Positions 58,226 to 64,000 of a DNA stretch of 64,000 nucleotides are shown in pieces (positions within the stretch are counted from its first letter, which is position 1; the number at the start of each line of letters is the position of its first letter). The translations under genes were made by a program, and so were the position numbers. Under the pieces are notes generated by a model, which saw nothing but the letters and a program-made list of their open reading frames with translations, searched no databases and was not told the origin of the DNA. The DNA comes from Holdemania massiliensis (lineage in GTDB: Bacteria; Bacillota_I; Bacilli_A; Erysipelotrichales; Erysipelotrichaceae): positions 2,728,001 to 2,792,000 of the forward strand of contig NZ_JAKNTK010000001.1 in assembly GCF_022440805.1 (NCBI RefSeq), given 5' to 3'.

Positions 58226-59298
58226 CAGCCTGCCTCCTGCAGTGTGATCGTGCCGATGACTGGCACCTCATACGACTGCGCTGTTTTATCTAATGCCAAG
58301 TTGGCTGCAGCACCATTGATCTGTACATTAACTGCATCCAAGATCCCGGAGACATTTAAAATAGCCACGGTAACGCGACTCTGGAAGATGGTTGACTCGT
58401 CAAATGGGATCGATTCAATGTAAGTCTTAATCTCGGTAATCGCTTTTTGTTTTAAAAGCTCAAAGCTCTCACCTGGCTTAATCCGCAGGCTAGCCGTGAT
58501 GTCGATCACCTTATCTTTGCTGGTGGATACGGTCACGACGTGCCCGATCGGAGCAAGCCCACCTGTAGGATCATCTGCAGGCTGAAACAAGTCTTGCACT
58601 TTTTTGATCAATTCCGCGGATGCTGTGCGCCCATCAGCATTACCGATCATCAACAGCACTGTGCCTGGACCATCCCAGATCGGAAAAACTTTGACTGATC
58701 CGAGGCCTTCGATCACCAGCGTTTTTTCCTCATAGTCCGCTACGTTGCCGCCAAAAGGTGAGCGACGGACATGATCATAATATCGATCACGCAGCGAGTC
58801 ATCCGTCTCGGCATCGGCGCCCTCAAGCAACACTTCACCGAGTTCAGCACGTCCCAGGTTATTAATATTTTGGATAGGCAACAGATCACCCTGATACTGG
58901 TTGCCCAAGATCCCAGCGACCTCTGCCTCCGCTTGATACACACCGGTATCAACCTTATCTGTTACAGCTAGTGTAAGATCATTAATCCTAAACCGACTGC
59001 CGATCGGGATCTCCAGAGGACTCCCGATGTTATCGTAAGTCCTGATAACTCGACGAGCTTTGACAGCCTGTTTGCGTTCTACGCCGAACTGCCCAACACA
59101 GCGATCCAGCCAATCTTCAATGGCAGTGTCCGGCAAAAACAGATTCATCAGCCAGGTCAACAGCCAGTAAGAGCGCGATAGCTCGAAGCAAACAGGGGCG
59201 AGTGTAGTATAAATGACACTGCCCTCGCGCTTGTCATACCCATCCGGAACACGGTTCAGCGCATCATCCAGCAGTGTCTGGTAATCATAATCCTTCAT
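58225..59298 (-). CDS. Baseplate J/gp47-like protein (XkdT-like)
   Basis: 357 residues. YDKREGSVIYTTLAPVCFEL, AVKARRVIRTYDNIGSPLEI, ETDDSLRDRYYDHVRRSPFGG and APIGHVVTVSTSKDKVIDIT mark the baseplate J family, which forms the wedge of contractile-tail baseplates. It is encoded between the XkdS- and XkdU-like genes, the order of PBSX. It overlaps the upstream gene by 14 bases. Confidence 0.92.
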   Translation of the reverse strand: MKDYDYQTLLDDALNRVPDGYDKREGSVIYTTLAPVCFELSRSYWLLTWLMNLFLPDTAIEDWLDRCVGQFGVERKQAVKARRVIRTYDNIGSPLEIPIGSRFRINDLTLAVTDKVDTGVYQAEAEVAGILGNQYQGDLLPIQNINNLGRAELGEVLLEGADAETDDSLRDRYYDHVRRSPFGGNVADYEEKTLVIEGLGSVKVFPIWDGPGTVLLMIGNADGRTASAELIKKVQDLFQPADDPTGGLAPIGHVVTVSTSKDKVIDITASLRIKPGESFELLKQKAITEIKTYIESIPFDESTIFQSRVTVAILNVSGILDAVNVQINGAAANLALDKTAQSYEVPVIGTITLQEAG

Positions 59299-59653
59299 TT
59301 AATCCCACGCTCCTTTCCTCGTAAAAATCACCGTAAATCGACGTAACTTTAAATTTAACTTGTAGATTCTCGCCAACTTTTTTGATCGTAAAATCATCGA
59401 TGTCGATAATCCGCTCGTCAATCATCAGTGCCTCTCGAATCATGCGTCGGATGTCCCCTAGCACATAATCCAGCGGCTTGCCGATCAGATCCTGCAGGTC
59501 ATGACCAAAGTTGCGGCTAAAGATCTCGTGCTGAAATCGCGGCACAGACAGCATGATTCGGACAGCCTGCTTGACCGAGTCAAGCTCATCCACGAGCCCT
59601 CGGATCCGACCACTGTCGGGATCCACTTTAAATGTTTTTGCCTTGTATCTCAT
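59285..59653 (-). CDS. Baseplate protein, DUF2634 (XkdS-like)
   Basis: 122 residues. VDELDSVKQAVRIMLSVPRF, IFSRNFGHDLQDLIGKPLDY and DIRRMIREALMIDERIIDID are typical of DUF2634/gp25-like baseplate wedge proteins. It overlaps the upstream DUF2577 gene by four bases. Confidence 0.9.
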   Translation of the reverse strand: MRYKAKTFKVDPDSGRIRGLVDELDSVKQAVRIMLSVPRFQHEIFSRNFGHDLQDLIGKPLDYVLGDIRRMIREALMIDERIIDIDDFTIKKVGENLQVKFKVTSIYGDFYEERSVGLNEGL

Positions 59654-59958
59654 GGCAGCCTCCCAATGATCGCATAACGCTGACCGCCTTGTTTTTTAAT
59701 CACAACCACCCGGGATCCAACGGGCAGCTGATCATGCAGCGTGATTGTTTTTTTAATATCGTCAATTGTAATATCCACCTGCCGGTCTGTGTATTGCTCG
59801 GGCAGATCAACCATACTTGCAGGGATAACAACGCCAGTTTTCTCAATCCGGATCCCTCCGGATTTATCAATCAGCGTCGCATACAATAAGTCACTTAATC
59901 CTGCATTATCCATGTAGGCAGCGACGGCTTTTTTGATTGCATCATAAAAACTTGCCAT
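59650..59958 (-). CDS. DUF2577 phage protein (XkdR-like)
   Basis: 102 residues from ATG 59958 (GGGAGTTTGTGAT before it). FYDAIKKAVAAYMDNAGLSD, LLYATLIDKSGGIRIEKTGV and VIPASMVDLPEQYTDRQVDI fit the DUF2577 family. These proteins lie between the XkdQ and XkdS genes in PBSX-like tails, as here. The exact role in the baseplate hub is unknown. Confidence 0.85.
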   Translation of the reverse strand: MASFYDAIKKAVAAYMDNAGLSDLLYATLIDKSGGIRIEKTGVVIPASMVDLPEQYTDRQVDITIDDIKKTITLHDQLPVGSRVVVIKKQGGQRYAIIGRLP

Positions 59959-59959
59959 A

Positions 59960-60901
59960 TCACAAACTCCCATCTATGACCAGCGTCAGATCCATCGTGT
60001 GGATCCCGTTAGACCACTTGTGGACAGCTTTATCTACGATTGCCCACAGGTCTATTCCGCAGTCATTTAAGATCACACGGACACCGCTACCGCCCCTCAC
60101 ACGGACATCGCCTAAGGCAGACATGGTCAGGGTTACAGTCTCTCTGTTTTTAAGCTTAAGCAGCATGTTGGCCTTGTCGATCAGCTGGGCGTCAGTACCA
60201 GACGTCACTTTTTCAAAGTGCTGCAGCACGCCCCACTTGCCAATGTTGTTGCTGTCCCGCGCGATGTAAATATCCCGTTTGCCAGTCTTTTTGTTATCAT
60301 AGGCCAGCTTGATCTGGTTATAGGTGTCCGAGTCAATGCTGACCTCGTACTCATACTTAAAGCCCAGCGACTGCTCGCCCACGATAAGCGGCAGCCGCAT
60401 GTCCAGCAGGTCTGTTAAAGCCAAAGCCCCAAAGCGATCATACAGGCAATAATAGTAACCATTGGCCATCAGATTGTCCGAGATCGACTGATACGCCATG
60501 TCCAGATAGGTCTGGTTATCAAAAAGATAATCATCCAGCGGAATTACACTGTTGGCTAGGCCGGCCACCCGCAGCTGCAGGTTGGCCGCGATCACCTCAA
60601 CAAATTGCGTCAAGCTCATTTGCTTGCGCATGACCGTGTCCTTAGCCTTGAGATACCGTAGCTGATCATAAGCGATCACCTGGATCCGTCTATCCTGCGT
60701 GCGTCGGTGCGCAAAAACCCGGCCGGCAAACATGTCAGCACCCGGGCTAAACGTTAAATATGATCCATTGGATGGAGCGAGATCGGGTAGGATCGTGAAC
60801 TCCAGCTTGCTCGCTCCGTTTTTCCAACAACTGGTCAATGTGACATTACCAGCGATGTTTTCGATATCCTTTACCCCGCCGCTCTCTATAAGCAAGCTCA
60901 T
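59960..60901 (-). CDS. Tail hub protein, XkdQ-like
   Basis: 313 residues from ATG 60901, which overlaps the XkdP-like stop by four bases. SGADMFAGRVFAHRRT-like PGADMFAGRVFAHRR, VIAYDQLRYLKAKDTVM, YLDMAYQSISDNLMANGYYY and ISPLx-free DRFGALALTDLLDM match XkdQ/YqbQ proteins of the central baseplate hub. In PBSX these follow the LysM protein XkdP. Confidence 0.87.
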   Translation of the reverse strand: MSLLIESGGVKDIENIAGNVTLTSCWKNGASKLEFTILPDLAPSNGSYLTFSPGADMFAGRVFAHRRTQDRRIQVIAYDQLRYLKAKDTVMRKQMSLTQFVEVIAANLQLRVAGLANSVIPLDDYLFDNQTYLDMAYQSISDNLMANGYYYCLYDRFGALALTDLLDMRLPLIVGEQSLGFKYEYEVSIDSDTYNQIKLAYDNKKTGKRDIYIARDSNNIGKWGVLQHFEKVTSGTDAQLIDKANMLLKLKNRETVTLTMSALGDVRVRGGSGVRVILNDCGIDLWAIVDKAVHKWSNGIHTMDLTLVIDGSL

Positions 60902-61662
60902 CCGATAAACACATCCAATCCCCAATTAACCTGATAGCGGTTCTTCTCTTCCTGACTTTCTTCTTTTTTATCTGGAAGATAAGTGTATTGGATCGGCTGA
61001 TCTGTCCGTGATAGGTAATCACGGAGGGCAGAGTCATCGTAGTTGTAAGGGTCGTATGTGTACTGGATTGGTGAGTTGTTAGCAACGATATACGAGTCAC
61101 CTACAATCTCGTTGGCCATTTTATCTCCTGGAGGGCCACAGATCACATGATCCAGGGCTGACCACTTATCCGCTGCGGTTTTCTCGTTGTAGCCGCTGCC
61201 TTGTACCTTTTTAGGCTTAAGCACAGGGATAATGCCTGGCCTCTGGATATATGGGATCCCGGTCTCTTTTGCCTTTGCTTCAACATATTCGACGAGTTTC
61301 AACCCAACTTCGTAACAGCCGTCCTGGACTTCTTTCTTTTCAAGTTTTTCAATATAGACTAAGACCGATACACCGTACTCTGTCCCGTTAGAGATGACCA
61401 GGCGTTGTTGAGTACCGTTTTTGATTTTATCCTCAAGATAGGCGATCACCTCAGCTGGAACTTTAAAGTTATCAATGCCTAAATCGTTGTTGGCTAAAAG
61501 CATAAAGTCAAAATTCCAACGTTTGAGGCTCGTGTCCTCCAGCTGCGGGACATTGCCTTGACCAATCACCGCGTACTCCTTGACCTTACGCTCCAGGCTG
61601 TCCGCGACGGTCTCTGGATTGATCGGCAGCTGCAGATCACCGATAAAAATTGAGTAGCTCAT
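60898..61662 (-). CDS. XkdP-like tail protein without a LysM domain
   Basis: 254 residues from ATG 61662, one base overlapping the tape-measure stop. The N-terminal ~140 residues (IFIGDLQLPINPETVADSLE, KRWNFDFMLL) follow the XkdP/YqbP pattern. Family members usually end with a LysM fold; here the tail instead repeats PIQYTYDPY and PIQYTYLPD in a Tyr/Asp-rich stretch. The gene lies at the XkdP position between tape measure and XkdQ. Confidence 0.78.
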   Translation of the reverse strand: MSYSIFIGDLQLPINPETVADSLERKVKEYAVIGQGNVPQLEDTSLKRWNFDFMLLANNDLGIDNFKVPAEVIAYLEDKIKNGTQQRLVISNGTEYGVSVLVYIEKLEKKEVQDGCYEVGLKLVEYVEAKAKETGIPYIQRPGIIPVLKPKKVQGSGYNEKTAADKWSALDHVICGPPGDKMANEIVGDSYIVANNSPIQYTYDPYNYDDSALRDYLSRTDQPIQYTYLPDKKEESQEEKNRYQVNWGLDVFIG

Positions 61663-63122
61663 CAATATGCCCCCTCTGCCTCGTTGCTGATCATCGCTGT
61701 CAGCTCGTTGGCCAGCTGATCGGTGATGCCGTTGATATCTGCAGTCTGATTGACTTGACCGATCGTCACCTGCATCTGAGGCGCCAGGGTAGCGGTACTA
61801 AACTTCGCAACGTAGTCCCGGTTGGCAAGATCCATCAGATATTTAAGGTTATCCTCCTCAATCTGTACATCACCAGACACGGAGATCGGTTCATCGTTGG
61901 TAACGTTGACGTCCAAAGCTTTAGATGCCGCGAGATCCTTATTGAGCTGGTCATAGTTAAGATCTTCGGCAAGCGCATTTTTTGCACCATTAGCTTGAGA
62001 TGTAAAGTAGCCTAAGAGCGCCGCTCCACCAGCCAGCAGTCCTATAAAAAGCCCCAAAGGACTAAATAGCAGAGTCGCGTTTAAACCCATGACTGCTTTT
62101 TGTGCAACGCCTGCCATTGCGGCAAAATAGGCCTCTTGAATCGCGGCTAAGCCAGTGGCAATCTTTAGCGCTACAAAAGCACTGGTCGCGAAAATAAGTA
62201 CTGGAACTAAGACCTCAGCATTATCCACAACAAAGGCTAAAGCGTTCCCTACAAAGGTTGCCCCTGCTGCGAATAAATCAAAGAAAGGCTGAAACTTACC
62301 AGCGTCCAGCATTTCCTGCAGACGGCCGATGATGTTTAATACTGGCTGCATCGAGGTCGTCATGTTTTCACCAAAAGCGTCTTTTAAATTGGAAGAAAAC
62401 ATATTGAGCTGCACCATCAGGTTGCCTGTATTTTTATCGACGACGGACTGCGTCGCGCCGAACTTGGCCATCTGCTGATCAATGTAATCCAACCCGCCAG
62501 AGATGTCTCCGGTATCAAAATAATTACGCAGCGTCTCGCCAGAAAGGCGGATACCGAAGCGATTGCGCATCGACATGGTGTCACCCTCCAACGCCTCTTT
62601 TAACGCAAAGACCGCGCCCTCGGAGCCTTGTGTTGGATCCTTGGCATACAGCCGCTCTGTCATTTTAAAGAGCCGCGTCATGTCATCCAGATCGCGGGAT
62701 ACCGTGTTAAATGCGGTAAAGCCCTTGGCTAGATCAGTACGACCTAACGCGCTGCTCTTGGCATAATCGCCGATATACTGATAGATCCCGGCTCCCAGCT
62801 GATCATTGCCAACCAGTGCCTGGATCGTGTTGCTTTGCGCCTGCTGCGTTGCTGCGCCTTGGATCCCGGACCACATCAGATCAAAGGCTTTTTTGACGGC
62901 GTAACCGATGGACACAAAGCCCATCATCTTTTTACTGATCTTGTCCAGAGGGTTAATGACTTTGGACTCCATCTGTTGCGCATTATCGCCCACACCTTTG
63001 ATCGCGTCTTTCATTTGCTCGGTGGCCTGATCAGCCCTTTGCGTATTTTTAACGATCTCCATCAGAGCTTTTGAGTATTTGTCATCCAGAATAAATGTTG
63101 CCGATAATGGGACTGCTGCCAT
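61662..63122 (-). CDS. Phage tail tape-measure protein
   Basis: 486 residues, short for a tape measure, which implies a short tail. The N-terminal helical part (ADQATEQMKDAIKGVGDNAQ, AAMAGVAQKAVMG) and hydrophobic Gly/Ala-rich segments (VLVPVLIFATSAFVALKIAT, LFIGLLAGGAALLGYF) are typical. FRIx-like MRNRFGIRLSGETLRNYF and GSEGAVFALKEALEGDTMSM occur in many tape-measure N-termini. The position after the frameshifted chaperone gene supports the call. Its ATG overlaps the stop of the GT extension by one base. Confidence 0.9.
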   Translation of the reverse strand: MAAVPLSATFILDDKYSKALMEIVKNTQRADQATEQMKDAIKGVGDNAQQMESKVINPLDKISKKMMGFVSIGYAVKKAFDLMWSGIQGAATQQAQSNTIQALVGNDQLGAGIYQYIGDYAKSSALGRTDLAKGFTAFNTVSRDLDDMTRLFKMTERLYAKDPTQGSEGAVFALKEALEGDTMSMRNRFGIRLSGETLRNYFDTGDISGGLDYIDQQMAKFGATQSVVDKNTGNLMVQLNMFSSNLKDAFGENMTTSMQPVLNIIGRLQEMLDAGKFQPFFDLFAAGATFVGNALAFVVDNAEVLVPVLIFATSAFVALKIATGLAAIQEAYFAAMAGVAQKAVMGLNATLLFSPLGLFIGLLAGGAALLGYFTSQANGAKNALAEDLNYDQLNKDLAASKALDVNVTNDEPISVSGDVQIEEDNLKYLMDLANRDYVAKFSTATLAPQMQVTIGQVNQTADINGITDQLANELTAMISNEAEGAY

Positions 63123-63699
63123 CAGTCATGCCTCCTTTCTGCGATCTTTTTGTTTTCTTCCGCAGCCACAGAAAGGGAAGCGTAAATAAACGCTTTCTCC
63201 TCTTGCGGCATCGCCGCCAGCTGCCCAGGCGTAATCTTAAGATTTTGCAGGACGACGTGGGCGAGCGCCATCTCGCCGCCCTGCCTGATCAGTTTTTTGC
63301 TTCTTCGATTTTCGCATTCAGGTCATCATAAATTCCGGCAAGCTCAAAAACTGCATTCCGCAGCTGCGTGTACTCGCCGATCAGCAACATGCGCATTAGC
63401 AGCTCACGTTCTCCCAGCACGCCGTAGGCTTTCTGCAGCTCAGCATTTTTCAGATCCGGAAACACGACGGCAGCAGCGATCATGTCCGCTTGGTATCCAG
63501 AGTTATCAAAGTCCTGGGATCCGTCCTTTTTAGACTTTATATTTCGTTTCATCATTTCCTGAGCTTCATCAGTTAGAATGGGTCTAATCTCAAAGGGTAC
63601 AGGCTCGCCATCCTCGCCCAGAAATCGGTCAGAGATAACAACCTCTTTGTTTCGTACCTGCTTGGGTTGTAAAAATGCAGCTAAGCTTTTACTTGTCAT
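63122..63699 (-). CDS. Tail assembly chaperone, -1 frameshift product (G-T type)
   Basis: The 136-residue frame 63289-63699 ends in GCA AAA AAC TGA. The slippery heptamer A-AAA-AAC at 63292-63298 lies right before the stop. After a -1 slip the reading runs on for 56 codons to a TGA at 63122-63124, giving about 192 residues. The extension (MALAHVVLQNLKITPGQLAA, EKAFIYASLSVAAEENKKIA) is coding-like, has no credible start of its own, and ends on the tape-measure ATG. Paired short and long chaperones made by frameshift are universal before tape-measure genes. Confidence 0.85.
63289..63699 (-). CDS. Tail assembly chaperone, zero-frame product (XkdN-like)
   Basis: 136 residues. It starts TSKSLAAFLQPKQVRNKEVV and includes VPFEIRPILTDEAQEMMKRN and LLMRMLLIGEYTQLRNAVFE, a pattern seen in XkdN-like tail proteins just after the tail tube gene. 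TAAGGAGGCACT precedes the ATG. It ends at the frameshift site that yields the long form. Confidence 0.85.
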   Translation of the reverse strand: MTSKSLAAFLQPKQVRNKEVVISDRFLGEDGEPVPFEIRPILTDEAQEMMKRNIKSKKDGSQDFDNSGYQADMIAAAVVFPDLKNAELQKAYGVLGERELLMRMLLIGEYTQLRNAVFELAGIYDDLNAKIEEAKN

Positions 63700-63727
63700 A
63701 GTGCCTCCTTAACGTGACAAAGCCGGC

Positions 63728-64000
63728 CTAATAAGAGACCGGCTTTTTAAATTTATCCAAAATATCGTAGTCGCCAAAGATCAGATCGCTGTCCTGCGGG
63801 GCTGTCTCACTGGCCGCTTCCTCAATCGCAAGCAGCGGGATCTTTTTGAGGATACAGTGATACAGTACAACCTCTAGCCGGCCAACCTCCGAGGCTGGAT
63901 CGTCATGATAGCCCTGGATCGTGATTGATGGAAAGACACCGGTCTTTTTGTATTCTGCCAGTAGGTCGATAAAATCACTGGTCATGTGATAAAAAGACAT
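63728..64000 (-). CDS. Phage tail tube protein, XkdM (DUF2001)-like (partial)
   Basis: The last 90 codons of a gene that probably continues past the window edge; the ATG at 64000 is only the first in-frame one visible. SDFIDLLAEYKKTGVFPSIT, IQGYHDDPASEVGRLEVVLY and LIFGDYDILDKFKKPV fit the C-terminal half of XkdM-like tail tube proteins (a conserved GxxPxxTIxGYxxDP stretch). It precedes the chaperone gene, as in PBSX. Confidence 0.75.
   Translation of the reverse strand: MSFYHMTSDFIDLLAEYKKTGVFPSITIQGYHDDPASEVGRLEVVLYHCILKKIPLLAIEEAASETAPQDSDLIFGDYDILDKFKKPVSY

Overview
The window looks like the chromosome of a spore-forming Bacillota of moderate GC, probably an Erysipelotrichia-type gut bacterium. 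This rests on a spoIIGA-sigE pair, long-form HPF, Gram-positive lipoproteins, PRD/PTS regulation, strong AGGAGG ribosome sites and a PBSX-like prophage. The taxon is inferred from style, not from a marker gene. Most host genes lie on the minus strand.

Layout. 0-5 kb: a cut PTS EIIB gene divergent from a PRD/BglG-type regulator, then a cytidylate-kinase-like protein, a MarR regulator and the sporulation pair sigE-spoIIGA. 5.2-5.9 kb: CRISPR array 1 (7 full repeats and a stub) with its own leader, promoter and terminator. 6-17 kb: housekeeping and salvage genes (VanZ-like, hpf, M19 dipeptidase, DUF2779 nuclease-like protein, two NTP pyrophosphohydrolases, M29 aminopeptidase, ROK kinase, hydrolase lipoprotein, rimO, tRNA-Pro). 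17-27.6 kb: one operon carrying all seven shikimate steps plus tyrA, in the order aroB-aroC-aroE/K fusion-aroF-aroA-tyrA-aroQ, with pheA close by. Its 5' leader encodes a 22-residue peptide rich in Tyr and Phe, followed by a strong terminator just before aroB, a classical attenuator layout. 28-33 kb: an RND exporter with a long coiled-coil insert, its TetR regulator and a palindromic operator. 33-38 kb: a solute-binding lipoprotein translationally coupled to a hybrid histidine kinase. 38-44 kb: rmuC, S9 peptidase, PfkB kinase, GGDEF protein. 44.3-46.8 kb: a 49-residue membrane peptide, CRISPR array 2 (18 repeats, 17 spacers) and a protein with two aspartic-protease motifs. 46.9-48.8 kb: a DUF362 gene behind a MerR-type promoter and a methyltransferase-like gene.

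At 49.25-49.30 kb lies the 3' half of a tRNA-Phe gene, the likely left attachment site of a prophage that fills the rest of the window. Its control region (three XRE regulators, an RHH peptide, an antirepressor, two opposed promoters) faces a leftward late operon. Read in transcription order this runs: tail tube (XkdM-like, cut by the window end), tail chaperone with a -1 frameshift extension, tape measure, XkdP/Q/R/S/T/U-like baseplate genes, Ig-like and fibre proteins, endolysin, holin, XhlA-like protein. This gene order indicates a contractile (PBSX/myovirus-type) tail. Capsid, replication and integrase genes are not in the window.

The two CRISPR arrays share a colinear 148-bp leader with the same promoter and inverted repeat, but no cas gene is present here. 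The most novel-looking items are the aromatic leader-peptide attenuator, the paired CRISPR leaders with loop-variant repeats, the NlpC/P60 plus phosphodiester-glycosidase lysin, and the apparently leaderless membrane gene at 27.7 kb.
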